From: Thauera sp. GDN1
Lineage (GTDB): Bacteria; Pseudomonadota; Gammaproteobacteria; Burkholderiales; Rhodocyclaceae
DNA: 64,000 bases
Direction of reading: 5' to 3'
Assembly (NCBI RefSeq): GCF_029223545.1
Contig: NZ_CP097870.1
Location: forward strand, 2,294,001 to 2,358,000
Each line of letters starts with the position of its first letter. The stretch's first letter is position 1. Positions 37,665 to 48,592 of the stretch are shown here, piece by piece. Below the pieces are notes generated by a model. That model was not told the origin of the DNA. It did not search any database and was given only the letters and a program-made list of their open reading frames with translations. The position numbers and the translations under genes are program-made.

Positions 37665-39332
37665 TCAACCGGCGCGTCGCTTCACCTTCAGGATCTGGCG
37701 CGAGATCACGAACATCGGCAGCAGGCCCACTGCGACGATGATCAGCGCCGCGGTCGAGGCCTCGGCGAGGCGCTCGTCCGCAGCCAGCGTGTGCGCCTGG
37801 GTGGCGAGGGTGTCGAAGTTGAACGGCCGGATGACCAGCGTGGCCGGCAGCTCCTTCATGACGTCGACGAACACCAGCAGGCCGGCGGTCAGCAGGCTGC
37901 CACGCAGCATCGGGACGTGGACCCGGCGCAGCGTGGCCCATTTGCCGTAACCGAGGCAGCGCGAGGCGTCGTCCATGCTCGAGGTGATCTTGCCCAGGCT
38001 GGACTCGACCGTCTGCAGCGCGACGGCGAGGAAGCGCGCGAGGTAGGCGTAGATCAGCGCGGCAATCCCGCCGGTGAGCAGCAGGCCCGGATTGGTGCCG
38101 AACACCGCCTCCCAGGACTGCGCCAGCCAGTTGTCCAGCCGCGTCAGCGGGATCAGCACGCCGACCGCGATCACCGAGCCAGGCACCGCATAGCCCAGAC
38201 CGACCACGCGGTTGAGCGCATGCGGCAGCCCGGTGCGCGCGAGCCGGGCGGCGTAGCCGAGCACGACCGCGAGCACGACCGCGGCGATCGCCGTGACCAT
38301 GGCGAGCACGAAGCTGTTGCGGGCGAGATGCACGAAGCGCGGACCGAACTGCGCGTCGCCTTCGGCGAAGGCCATCTGCAGCAGCAGCGCCCCGGGCAGC
38401 AGGAAACCGAGCAACAGCGGCATGAAGCAGGCGAAGGCCGCGAGCAGGCCCAGCGGCAGCGGCAGGCGCAGGCGCACCGGCATGCTGGCCTGGCGCGAGG
38501 TGTTGTTGAAGCGCGCCCTGCCCCGCGACATGCGCTCGAGGGTCAGCACCAGGATCACGAAGGCGAGCAGTGCGGCCGAGAGCTGCGCGGCGGCGATGCG
38601 GTCGCCCAGCGAGAACCAGGCGCGATAGATCCCGGTTGTGAAGGTCTGCACGCCGAAGTAGGACACGGTGCCGAAATCGGCCAGCGTCTCCATCAGCGCC
38701 AGCGCGGTGCCCGCCACCACCGCCGGACGCGCGAGCGGCAGGGAGACGCGGAAGAAGCTTCCCCACGGCCCCAGGCCGAGCGAACGCCCGGCCTCGAGCA
38801 TGCCGCCTGCCCGTTCCAGGAAGGCGGTGCGCGCGATCATGTACACATATGGATAGAGGACGAACATGAACATCGCCACCGCACCGCCGACGGTGCGCAC
38901 GTCCGGAAACCAGTAGTCGCCCCGCCGCCACTCGAAGGTCTCGCGCAACCAGGTCTGCAGCGGGCCGACGAACTGCAGGAAGTCGGTGTAGACGTAGGCC
39001 ATCACGTAGGCCGGCATCGCCAGCGGCAGCACCAGGGCCCACTCGAAGAAGCGCCGGCCGGGGAAGTCGAGCATCGTCGTCAGCCACGCCGAGGTCACGC
39101 CGATCGACGACACGCCCAGGCCTACACCGACGCACAGGATCACGGTGTTGAGCATGAACTCGCCCAGCACCGTATCGGCCAGGTGCGACCAGGTGGCGCC
39201 GGTCTCGCCGATGAACACGTTGGAGAACACCGAAAGCACCGGGGCGGCGATCAGCACCGCGATCAGCACCGACACGACCGTCAGGGTCGACCACTGCAGG
39301 CGCCGGGCGCCCTGAACAGCCAGAGAGTTCAT
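37665..39332 (-). CDS. fbpB: Ferric-iron ABC transporter permease
   Basis: 555 residues, a fused double-length permease with about 12 membrane segments and two binding-protein-dependent transport domains. The EAA loops are visible as ERAGGMLEAGRSLGLGPWG and SMDDASRCLGYGKWATLRRV. The length matches FbpB/ThiP-like iron permeases. It is encoded opposite to fbpA and fbpC. Confidence 0.93.
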   Translation of the reverse strand: MNSLAVQGARRLQWSTLTVVSVLIAVLIAAPVLSVFSNVFIGETGATWSHLADTVLGEFMLNTVILCVGVGLGVSSIGVTSAWLTTMLDFPGRRFFEWALVLPLAMPAYVMAYVYTDFLQFVGPLQTWLRETFEWRRGDYWFPDVRTVGGAVAMFMFVLYPYVYMIARTAFLERAGGMLEAGRSLGLGPWGSFFRVSLPLARPAVVAGTALALMETLADFGTVSYFGVQTFTTGIYRAWFSLGDRIAAAQLSAALLAFVILVLTLERMSRGRARFNNTSRQASMPVRLRLPLPLGLLAAFACFMPLLLGFLLPGALLLQMAFAEGDAQFGPRFVHLARNSFVLAMVTAIAAVVLAVVLGYAARLARTGLPHALNRVVGLGYAVPGSVIAVGVLIPLTRLDNWLAQSWEAVFGTNPGLLLTGGIAALIYAYLARFLAVALQTVESSLGKITSSMDDASRCLGYGKWATLRRVHVPMLRGSLLTAGLLVFVDVMKELPATLVIRPFNFDTLATQAHTLAADERLAEASTAALIIVAVGLLPMFVISRQILKVKRRAG

Positions 39333-39461
39333 TCCATTCCCACATTGCCGGGGCGCGCCGGAGCTCGGCCACCCGCTTCGATCGGCAAATTATAATTGAT
39401 CGCATTTGGAACACCGCGATGCAATAATCGCGCAACACGCATTCCCGGATCAGCGCCCAAG

Positions 39462-40571
39462 ATGTCACACCTGAACCTCGAGCACATCGACCTCGCATTC
39501 GGCGACCACCTTGTCGTGCGCCAGCTCTCGCTGAGCCTGGAAAAGGGGCGGATCGGCTGCCTGCTCGGCCCCTCCGGCTGCGGCAAGACCACCGTACTGC
39601 GCTGCATCGCCGGTTTCGAGCGCCTCGCCGCCGGCGAGATCCGCCTCGACGGCGTGCTGGTCAGCACCCCCGCCCACACCCTGCCCCCCGAGCGCCGGCG
39701 CATCGGCATGGTGTTCCAGGACTATGCGCTGTTCCCGCACCTTTCGGTTGCCGACAACGTGGGTTTCGGCTTGCGCGGCGTCGATCCGGCCGCGCGCAGG
39801 ACACGGGTCGAGGAACTGCTCGCCCTGGTCGGGCTCGCCGACCAGGGCCACAAGTACCCGCACGAGATGTCGGGCGGCCAGCAGCAGCGCGTGGCGCTGG
39901 CCCGCGCGCTGGCGCCGCGGCCCAGCCTGCTGCTGCTCGACGAGCCCTTCTCCAATCTCGACGTCGAGCTGCGCGAGCGCCTGTCCTACGAGGTGCGCGA
40001 CATCATCAAGGCCACCAACACCACCGCGATCCTGGTCACCCACGACCAGCACGAGGCCTTCGCCGTCGCCGACGAGATCGGCATCATGCACGAGGGCCGC
40101 ATCCAGCAGTGGGACAGCCCATACAACCTCTATCACCGCCCGGCAAACCGCTTCGTCGCCGACTTCATCGGCCAGGGCGTATTCCTGCGCGGCAAGGTGG
40201 TCAACGACCACCAGGTGCAGATCGAGCTCGGTCTGCTCGACAGTTCCGTGCCGCTGGTGTGCTGCGCCGACTGCGCCGGCTGCGTCCAGGGCAGCCCGCT
40301 CGACGTGCTGCTGCGTCCCGACGACATCGTGCATGACGACGCCAGTCCGCTGAGGGCCGAGGTGGTGCACAAGGCCTTCCGCGGCGCGGACATCCTGTAC
40401 ACGCTGCGCCTGGGGGGCGGCGCGAAGGTGCTGTCGCTGGTGCCCAGCCACCACAACCACGCCCTCGGCGAGCGTATCGGCATCCGCCTCGACGTGGACC
40501 ACGTCGTCACCTTCCCGGTCGACGGCGGTGCGCCGCTGCCGGCCCTGCACGGCGAACCCATCGCCGCATGA
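39462..40571 (+). CDS. fbpC: Ferric-iron ABC transporter ATP-binding protein
   Basis: 369 residues from ATG 39462; the longer in-frame start at 39396 would run into the promoter region of divergent fbpB. Walker A GPSGCGKTT, Q-loop VFQDYALFPHLS, signature MSGGQQQRVALARAL, Walker B LLLLDEPFSNLD, and a C-terminal TOBE-like domain with an unusual cysteine group (VCCADCAGCVQG). In the upstream gap a weak Fur-like match (TATAATTGATCGCATTTGG, 9 of 19) lies between fbpB and fbpC. Its stop overlaps the aat start (ATGA). Confidence 0.94.
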   Translation: MSHLNLEHIDLAFGDHLVVRQLSLSLEKGRIGCLLGPSGCGKTTVLRCIAGFERLAAGEIRLDGVLVSTPAHTLPPERRRIGMVFQDYALFPHLSVADNVGFGLRGVDPAARRTRVEELLALVGLADQGHKYPHEMSGGQQQRVALARALAPRPSLLLLDEPFSNLDVELRERLSYEVRDIIKATNTTAILVTHDQHEAFAVADEIGIMHEGRIQQWDSPYNLYHRPANRFVADFIGQGVFLRGKVVNDHQVQIELGLLDSSVPLVCCADCAGCVQGSPLDVLLRPDDIVHDDASPLRAEVVHKAFRGADILYTLRLGGGAKVLSLVPSHHNHALGERIGIRLDVDHVVTFPVDGGAPLPALHGEPIAA

Positions 40572-41275
40572 TTCCGTGGCTGGGCAAGGCACCGGTGTTT
40601 CCGCCGGACGACCAGGCGCTGGACGAGCCGAACGGCCTGCTCGCCGCCGGCGGGTCGCTGTCACCCGACTGGCTGCTCGCCGCCTACCGCCGCGGCATCT
40701 TCCCGTGGTTCAGCGAAGGCGAACCGATCCTGTGGTGGACGCCGGACCCGCGCCTCGTCCTGGTACCCGATCAGATCCATATCAGCCGCTCGCTGCGCAG
40801 GACGCTGCGCCGCGGGCGCTTCGAGGTCCGCGTCGACACCGCGTTCGCGGCGGTGCTGCGGGCCTGCGCCGCGCCGCGGGCCCCCGGTCTGGGCACCTGG
40901 ATCACGCCGGCGATGCAGGCCGCCTACCTGCGCATGCACGAACTGGGCCATGCGCACAGTGTCGAATGCTGGCGTGAAGGCAGGCTGGTGGGGGGGCTGT
41001 ACGGCATGGCGCTGGGCCGGGTGTTCTTCGGCGAATCGATGTTCGCGCTGGAGACCGACGCCTCCAAGGTCGCCCTCGCCCATCTCGCCCGGCTGCTTGC
41101 CGAGCGCACTTATGCCATCATCGACTGCCAGATGACGACCGCCCACCTGCAGTTCATGGGCGCCCGCGAGATGCCGCGCGCGCAATTCGTCACCACCCTG
41201 GGACGATGGGTGCCCGACGGACCACCCGCCCAGAAGTGGGCGGCGGATGCGGCGCGGCACTTCACCTGGCCCTGA
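40568..41275 (+). CDS. aat: Leucyl/phenylalanyl-tRNA--protein transferase
   Basis: 235 residues, family length. Hallmarks: RRGIFPWFSEGEPILWWTPDPR, MHELGHAHSVECW, and ALGRVFFGESMFALETDASK. It adds Leu or Phe to N-terminal Arg/Lys to make N-degrons for ClpAP/S. Translationally coupled to fbpC; bpt follows after 30 bases. Confidence 0.96.
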   Translation: MIPWLGKAPVFPPDDQALDEPNGLLAAGGSLSPDWLLAAYRRGIFPWFSEGEPILWWTPDPRLVLVPDQIHISRSLRRTLRRGRFEVRVDTAFAAVLRACAAPRAPGLGTWITPAMQAAYLRMHELGHAHSVECWREGRLVGGLYGMALGRVFFGESMFALETDASKVALAHLARLLAERTYAIIDCQMTTAHLQFMGAREMPRAQFVTTLGRWVPDGPPAQKWAADAARHFTWP

Positions 41276-41305
41276 CCGCGAACGAACGCCAAGCAGCGTG
41301 ACACG

Positions 41306-42040
41306 ATGCAGAAGGACTACCCGTACGCCCTGATCCAGTTCTACGCGACGGCCCCGTACGCGTGCTCGTACCTGCCCGACCGCAGTGCGCGCTCGCAGGT
41401 CGCCACGCCGGGACATCTGATCGATCCGCAGGTGTATGGCGAACTGGTGCGCCGCGGCTTCCGCCGCAGCGGCGTGTTCACCTACCGGCCGCATTGCGAT
41501 CACTGCCGCGCCTGCGTGCCGGTGCGCATTCCGGTGGCACGGTTCACGCCCAGCCGCAGCCAGCGCCGGGCGTGGGCGAGGCACGGCGACATGGTCGCCG
41601 CCGAGCGCACGCTCGACTTCTGCGAAGAACACTACCAGCTCTACCAGCGCTACCAGGCCGCGCGTCATTCCGGCGGCGGCATGGATCTCGACAACCGCGA
41701 GCAGTACAGCCACTTCCTGCTGCAGAGCCATGTCGATACCCGGCTCATCGAATTCCGCGAGGACGGGGTGTTGCGGATGGTCAGCGTCATCGACCTGCTC
41801 GCGGACGGCCTGTCGAGCGTCTATACGTTCTACGAGCCGGGTCTGCCGCGCGGCGCCCTCGGCACCTACGGCATCCTGTGGCAGATCGAGACCTGCAGGC
41901 GGCTGGACCTGGCCCACGTCTATCTCGGCTACTGGATCGGCGAGAGCCCGAAGATGGCCTACAAATCGCGCTTCCACCCGCTCGAGGCGCTCATCGACGG
42001 CGACTGGGCGCCCTTGCCCGCCGCGAGCCGAAGCGGCTGA
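41306..42040 (+). CDS. bpt: Aspartate/glutamate leucyltransferase (bacterial ATE1-like)
   Basis: 244 residues. ATE-N signature: [12 protein letters not shown] and [45 protein letters not shown] and [13 protein letters not shown]. Bpt attaches Leu to N-terminal Asp/Glu, the second route of the bacterial N-end rule, so it pairs functionally with aat. It is followed by pyrD. Confidence 0.95.
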   Translation: MQKDYPYALIQFYATAPYACSYLPDRSARSQVATPGHLIDPQVYGELVRRGFRRSGVFTYRPHCDHCRACVPVRIPVARFTPSRSQRRAWARHGDMVAAERTLDFCEEHYQLYQRYQAARHSGGGMDLDNREQYSHFLLQSHVDTRLIEFREDGVLRMVSVIDLLADGLSSVYTFYEPGLPRGALGTYGILWQIETCRRLDLAHVYLGYWIGESPKMAYKSRFHPLEALIDGDWAPLPAASRSG

Positions 42041-42069
42041 CCCGCCTCCCGCCGGGACGGGGGAATCGC

Positions 42070-42075
42070 TACAAT
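42070..42075 (+). promoter_or_regulatory. -10 element TACAAT immediately before pyrD
   Basis: TACAAT ends only 6 bases before the pyrD ATG, so transcription would start at or within a base or two of the start codon (leaderless mRNA). No clear -35 box. Confidence 0.35.
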
Positions 42076-42081
42076 CCGCCG

Positions 42082-43086
42082 ATGCTCTACGAACTCATCC
42101 GCCCGCTGCTGTTTTCGCTCGACCCCGAAAACGCCCACGATCTCACCCTGCACGGACTCCACTTCGCCGGCAAGCTGCTGCCTCCGGGGCAGCCCGAACC
42201 CGCCGACCCGGTCGAAGTCATGGGCCTGCGCTTTCCCAACCGCATCGGCCTCGCCGCCGGCCTGGACAAGAACGGCGAGGCGATCGACGGCCTCGCCCGC
42301 CTCGGCTTCGGCTTCCTCGAGATCGGCACCATCACCCCGCGCCCACAGCCCGGCAACCCGCGTCCGCGCATGTTCCGGCTGCCCGAGGTGCAGGGCATCA
42401 TCAACCGCATGGGCTTCAACAACCACGGCGTGGACGCGCTGATCGCCCATGTGCGCGAAGCGAAGTATCGCGGCATCCTCGGCATCAACATCGGCAAGAA
42501 CTTCGACACCCCGATCGAGAACGCCGCCGACGACTACCTCGCCTGCCTCGACAAGGTGTATGCGCTGGCGAGCTACGTCACGGTGAACATCTCCTCCCCG
42601 AACACCAAGAACCTGCGCCAGCTGCAGGGCGAATCCGAGCTCGACGACCTGCTCGGCCGCCTCAAGGCGGCACAGACCCGCCTGGCCGACAGCCACGGCC
42701 GCTACGTGCCGCTGACGCTGAAGATCGCCCCCGACCTCGACGACGCGCAGGTGGTGAACATCGCCGATGCGCTGCGCCGCCACCGCATCGACGGCGTGAT
42801 CGCCACCAACACCACGATCGCCCGCGACAAGGTCCAGGGCATCCGCCACGGCAACGAGCAGGGCGGGCTGTCGGGCGCACCGGTGTTCGAGGCCTCCACC
42901 GCCGTCGTGCGCCGCCTCGCCAGTGCGCTCGCCGGCGAGTTGCCGATCATCGCCGCCGGCGGCGTGCTCGATGGCACGCAGGCACGCGCCAAGCTCGATG
43001 CCGGTGCAGCGCTGGTGCAGCTCTACAGCGGCCTCATCTACCGCGGTCCGGGGCTGGTGCGTGAATGCGTGCGCGCGACGGCTTGA
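42082..43086 (+). CDS. pyrD: Dihydroorotate dehydrogenase (quinone), class 2
   Basis: 334 residues from ATG 42082. It has the N-terminal membrane-association helices ([20 protein letters not shown]), FMN-site [19 protein letters not shown], catalytic serine region [11 protein letters not shown], and the [16 protein letters not shown] loop. It oxidises dihydroorotate to orotate with quinone in pyrimidine synthesis. It follows bpt by 41 bases; no ribosome site is visible, consistent with leaderless translation. Confidence 0.97.
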   Translation: MLYELIRPLLFSLDPENAHDLTLHGLHFAGKLLPPGQPEPADPVEVMGLRFPNRIGLAAGLDKNGEAIDGLARLGFGFLEIGTITPRPQPGNPRPRMFRLPEVQGIINRMGFNNHGVDALIAHVREAKYRGILGINIGKNFDTPIENAADDYLACLDKVYALASYVTVNISSPNTKNLRQLQGESELDDLLGRLKAAQTRLADSHGRYVPLTLKIAPDLDDAQVVNIADALRRHRIDGVIATNTTIARDKVQGIRHGNEQGGLSGAPVFEASTAVVRRLASALAGELPIIAAGGVLDGTQARAKLDAGAALVQLYSGLIYRGPGLVRECVRATA

Positions 43087-43218
43087 GCGCCGCGCCTTCG
43101 CACCTGCGGCCGTGACCCGCGGCGCCCGACCCTGCCCGGCGGTGCATGCCGCCATCCTTCCGCGTCGGTACAATTGCCTGTCCGCAAGCTCCCCCCGACC
43201 GCACCAGGAGACACCCCG

Positions 43219-44307
43219 ATGATTCAACGCCGTCAGTTCATGCTGTCTGCCGCCGCGCTCGCGGTCGCCGCCACCCTGCCGCTCACTGCCGCCGCCGAAG
43301 CGCCGGCGAAGATCGGCTTCGTCTACGTCAGCCCGATCGGCGACGCCGGCTGGACCTACCAGCACGACGAAGGCCGCAAGGTGCTGGAGAAGGCGCTCGG
43401 CAGCAAGATCGAGACGCGCTACGTCGAGAGCGTGGCCGAGGGCGCCGACGCCGAGCGCGTGATCCGCGAGTTCGCCGCCAGCGGCAGCACGATCGTGTTC
43501 GCCACCAGCTTCGGCTACATGAACTACGTCGAGCGCGTGGCCCGCCAGTTCCCCAAGGTCACCTTCCTGCACGCCACCGGCTACAAGTCGGCGAAGAACT
43601 TCGCGCCCTACAACGCGCGCTTCTACGAGGGCCGTTACCTCAACGGCGTGATCGCGGGCAAGATGACCAAGTCCAACGTACTCGGCTACGTCGGCGCCTT
43701 CCCGATCCCCGAGGTGCTGCAGGGCATCAACGCATTCACGATGGGGGCGCGCAGCGTCAACCCGAACGTCGAGGTGCGGGTGATCTGGGCCAACAGCTGG
43801 TACGACCCGGGCAAGGAGCGCGAGGCGGCGATGACGCTGATCTCGCAGGGGGCGGACATGCTCACCCACCACACCGACTCCACGGCCACCGTGCAGGCCG
43901 CCGAGGAAAAGGGCGTGCATGCCTTCGCCTACCACTCCGACATGGCCAAGTACGGCCCCAAGGCGCAGCTCACGGCGACCACCCACCACTGGGGCGAGTT
44001 CTACACCCGCACCGTCCAGGCGGTGCTCGACGGCAGCTGGAAGCCGGAAGGCGTCTGGGGCGGGATGAAGGACGGCATGATCAAGCTCGCCCCGCTCAAC
44101 CCGGCGATCCCGGCGGACGTGCAGGCCCTGGTGCGCGACATCGAGGCGAAGATCACCGCCGGCAGCTTCCACCCTTTCACCGGCCCGGTCGTGGACCAGG
44201 GCGGCAAGGAGCGCCTCGCCGCCGGCGCGGTGATGGACGACGCTGCCCTGGGCAAGATGGACTACTTCGTGCAAGGCGTGTCCTCGCGCCTGCCCAACGC
44301 CAGGTAG
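43219..44307 (+). CDS. BMP-family ABC transporter substrate-binding protein (orphan)
   Basis: 362 residues from ATG 43219, with CAGGAG upstream. The N-terminus has a twin-arginine-like motif (QRRQFML) and hydrophobic signal segment, so Tat export is possible. The mature part matches Med/PnrA-type purine-nucleoside or related solute-binding proteins (KIGFVYVSPIGDAGWTYQHD; GADMLTHHTDSTATVQ). No permease or ATPase genes are adjacent, so the partner transporter must be elsewhere. A TACAAT -10 candidate is at 43169-43174. Confidence 0.85.
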   Translation: MIQRRQFMLSAAALAVAATLPLTAAAEAPAKIGFVYVSPIGDAGWTYQHDEGRKVLEKALGSKIETRYVESVAEGADAERVIREFAASGSTIVFATSFGYMNYVERVARQFPKVTFLHATGYKSAKNFAPYNARFYEGRYLNGVIAGKMTKSNVLGYVGAFPIPEVLQGINAFTMGARSVNPNVEVRVIWANSWYDPGKEREAAMTLISQGADMLTHHTDSTATVQAAEEKGVHAFAYHSDMAKYGPKAQLTATTHHWGEFYTRTVQAVLDGSWKPEGVWGGMKDGMIKLAPLNPAIPADVQALVRDIEAKITAGSFHPFTGPVVDQGGKERLAAGAVMDDAALGKMDYFVQGVSSRLPNAR

Positions 44308-44334
44308 GCAGGGACCTCCACCCGCCCCCCGGAA

Positions 44335-44360
44335 CGGCCCCGCACAGGGGCCGTTGCTTC
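44335..44360 (+). terminator. Intrinsic terminator of the BMP gene
   Basis: A 7-base stem CGGCCCC/GGGGCCG with a 5-base loop followed by TTGCTTC, 28 bases after the stop. Confidence 0.6.
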
Positions 44361-45198
44361 ATCGGCGGTCGGCGCCCGCCTCGTCGTCCGCCGGCTGCCC
44401 ATTGCGCAGGCAGGCGGCGAGCGCGGTGGCGATGCCATCGGCCATGCGCGCCTGGCGTGCCGCATCGCGCAGCAGCACTTCCTCGTCGCGGTTCTTGATG
44501 ATGCCGGCCTCGAACAGCAGCGCCGGCATGCGCGCATGGCGCAGCACGGCGAGGCCGTCGTAGTAATGGACCGCGTGCTCGCGGTCGGCATAGGCGCGCC
44601 GGCGCCCGTTCTTGTGCGTCGGCTCGAAACCGAGACGCTGCAGCCGGGCGCCGATCACCCGACCGCACAGGATGCTGCGCGCGGTGTCCGGGTTGTCGCG
44701 CGACACGAACAGCGAATGCCCGGCGAAGTCGTCGTTGTAGTCGAGCGCCTGGCCGTTCCAATCCCAGGGGCGCAGTTCTTGGGCATTGACCGAATCGTGG
44801 TGGATGGACAGCAGGAAGCTCGCCCCCGTCGCCGCCTGCGGCCGTGCGTGCAGGCTTTCGATGCGCCCGTCAGCGTTGATCAGCTCGACCCGGAATCCAC
44901 GCGCGCGCAGCGCCGCCACCATGCGCCCGGCAAACTCGCGATTGAACTCGAATTCGGAGCGCCCCCGCGCACTGGTCGCCCCCGGCGCCGCGAGCGTGTG
45001 TCCGACATCGACGGCAACCCAGCCCGGCGCTCCCGCCGCCGGACCGCCATCGGCCCCGGCGGCAGTGGCGACCAGTCCGATCATCGGTATGGTGAGACGA
45101 CATCCGCCGCGCACGAGCGCGCATGCGAACCGGCGCAGGAAGGGATGCGGCTGTCGGCCGAAAAATCGTCTTGCCATGGCCCGGATGCTAACCGACAC
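44359..45198 (-). CDS. N-acetylmuramoyl-L-alanine amidase (Amidase_3)
   Basis: Up to 279 residues. The annotated first codon is GTG (45198); an ATG seven codons later (45177) is equally possible, as neither has a clear ribosome site. After an arginine-rich N-terminus and hydrophobic export segment comes the zinc amidase fold: VAVDVGHTL (first His), NREFAGRM (Glu), LSIHHDSVN (second His) and LLFEAGIIKN (catalytic Glu). It cleaves peptide from glycan in peptidoglycan. It is convergent with the BMP gene. Confidence 0.88.
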   Translation of the reverse strand: MSVSIRAMARRFFGRQPHPFLRRFACALVRGGCRLTIPMIGLVATAAGADGGPAAGAPGWVAVDVGHTLAAPGATSARGRSEFEFNREFAGRMVAALRARGFRVELINADGRIESLHARPQAATGASFLLSIHHDSVNAQELRPWDWNGQALDYNDDFAGHSLFVSRDNPDTARSILCGRVIGARLQRLGFEPTHKNGRRRAYADREHAVHYYDGLAVLRHARMPALLFEAGIIKNRDEEVLLRDAARQARMADGIATALAACLRNGQPADDEAGADRR

Positions 45199-45252
45199 CC
45201 GCGCACCGGGCCGGGTTCACGGCATCCCTGCCAGCAATGGACCGTTTTCCTC

Positions 45253-45266
45253 TTGATTCAAATCAT
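45253..45266. promoter_or_regulatory. FNR/DNR-type box upstream of norC
   Basis: TTGAT-TCAA-ATCAT, one mismatch from the FNR palindrome TTGAT-N4-ATCAA, 130 bases upstream of norC. Denitrification regulators of the DNR/NnrR/FNR group use such sites. Confidence 0.7.
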
Positions 45267-45395
45267 GGAGACGGCAGGGGGGCGCCGGGAGAATGCGAGC
45301 ACCATCGGCACAGCCGTGGAAGCAGTAACCCCTGAACCACCCGGGCAACCTGACACCTTTTCGGACAAAACGAGACAAGCGATGAGGAGTACTCC

Positions 45396-47233
<1,838 letters not shown>

Positions 47234-47285
47234 TATCTAGCAGGTGTTCAAGTAGCAACTCCTGGGCGATCCAGGGGAAGGGGTT

Positions 47286-47313
47286 GGGGCGGCGATAGCC
47301 GCCCCTTTTTTTT
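47286..47313 (+). terminator. Intrinsic terminator of norCB
   Basis: Perfect 8-base stem GGGGCGGC/GCCGCCCC with loop GATA and eight Ts. Confidence 0.93.
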
Positions 47314-47446
47314 GCCCGTGCGCCGGCACCCCCCCCGCACACGGGTTTTGTGGCCGATCGGCGCGGCGAGTCGCCGACGGGCCGCTAGAATGTGGGGCCA
47401 CCGCGGCGCAAGCGCGCCGCATCCTTACGATCGCCCCGAGTACGCC

Positions 47447-48547
47447 GTGCCTCCGTTCGACACCCTGCCCGCCGCAACAGCCTCCCGCTCGGCCACCCGC
47501 CCCGCCTTCCGCATCGCCATCAACGGCTACGGCCGCATCGGGCGCTGCTATCTGCGCGCACTGCACGAGGCCGGACTCGGTGGCCAGTTCCGCGTCGTCG
47601 CGATCAACGAGCCGGCCGACCTCGCCAGCATCGCCTACCTGACCCGCTTCGATTCCACTCACGGCCGCTTCCCCGACGCGGTCGACTGCACCGAGGACAC
47701 GCTGATCGTTGCCGGGCAATCGATCGTCGTCAGCCACGCCCATACCCCCGAGGAGGTGGACTGGGCGGCGCTGGAGATCGACCTCCTCGTCGAGTGCTCC
47801 GGTCAGTACGGCGGCCGCAGCGAGCTCAAGCGCTTCCTCGACGCCGGCTGTCCCCGCCTGCTGCTTTCGCATCCCGGCAACGGCGCCGAAGACGTGGACG
47901 CGACCGTGGTCTTCGGCATCAACCATGGCGAGCTCGACGGTCGCGAAGGCCTGGTGTCCAACGCCTCGTGCACCACCAACGCCGTGGTGCCGGTGCTCGA
48001 CCTGCTGCACCGGGCGATCGGCATCGAGCAGGCCCTGCTCACCACGCTGCACTCGGCGATGAACGACCAGCCGCTGATCGACGGCTACCACCACACCGAC
48101 CTGCGCCGCACGCGCTCGGCGATGCAGTCCATCATCCCGGTGTCGACCGGACTCGCCCGCGGCGTCGAACGCCTGCTGCCCCAGCTGGCCGGGCGCGTGA
48201 AGGCCAAGGCGATCCGCGTGCCCACCCACAACGTGTCGGCGATCGACATGGTGCTCACGCTCGCCCGCGACATCGAACCGGGCGAGGTGAACCGCCTGCT
48301 GCGCGAGGCCGCCGGCGGTTGCTATCGCGGCCTGATCGCCTACTCGGACGAGGCCCACGCCTCCATCGACTTCAACCACGACCCGCATTCGGCCATCGTC
48401 GACGGCGGCCAGACGCACAGCATCGGGCCGCGCATGGTCAACCTGATGGTGTGGTTCGACAACGAATGGGGCTTCGCCAGCCGCATGGTCGACGTCACCC
48501 GCCACTGGCTGGACATCGCCGGGCCGGCCGTAGCGGATTCCAATTAA
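47447..48547 (+). CDS. epd: GAPDH-family dehydrogenase, erythrose-4-phosphate dehydrogenase-like
   Basis: 366 residues if it starts at GTG 47447, which leaves a short leader before FRIAINGYGRIGRCYLRAL; an ATG at 47390 is an alternative. The NAD-binding domain is followed by the catalytic cysteine in SNASCTTNAVVPVL, histidine in HSAMNDQPLIDGYHH (Epd-like reading) and a WFDNEWGFASRM C-terminal block. Epd makes 4-phosphoerythronate for pyridoxal phosphate; a Gap role is not excluded. It sits between norCB and norEF with its own -10-like TAGAAT (47386-47391), an unusual guest in a nor cluster. Confidence 0.82.
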   Translation: MPPFDTLPAATASRSATRPAFRIAINGYGRIGRCYLRALHEAGLGGQFRVVAINEPADLASIAYLTRFDSTHGRFPDAVDCTEDTLIVAGQSIVVSHAHTPEEVDWAALEIDLLVECSGQYGGRSELKRFLDAGCPRLLLSHPGNGAEDVDATVVFGINHGELDGREGLVSNASCTTNAVVPVLDLLHRAIGIEQALLTTLHSAMNDQPLIDGYHHTDLRRTRSAMQSIIPVSTGLARGVERLLPQLAGRVKAKAIRVPTHNVSAIDMVLTLARDIEPGEVNRLLREAAGGCYRGLIAYSDEAHASIDFNHDPHSAIVDGGQTHSIGPRMVNLMVWFDNEWGFASRMVDVTRHWLDIAGPAVADSN

Positions 48548-48549
48548 CC

Positions 48550-48563
48550 ACGATCAAGTTCAA
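48550..48563. promoter_or_regulatory. Degenerate FNR/DNR-type box upstream of norE
   Basis: ACGAT-CAAG-TTCAA matches 7 of 10 positions of TTGAT-N4-ATCAA and lies 30 bases before norE. Plausible by position only. Confidence 0.35.
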
Positions 48564-48592
48564 ACCGGGCGCGCTTGCCTAGACTGCGGCGC

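Noticed and set aside
37395..39395. A plus-strand open frame of 666 codons opposite fbpB
   Set aside because: The minus-strand permease has regular membrane helices and EAA loops; the opposite frame is Q/H/R-rich shadow.
41959..44274. A minus-strand open frame of 771 codons opposite pyrD and the BMP gene
   Set aside because: Antisense shadow covering two confident genes.
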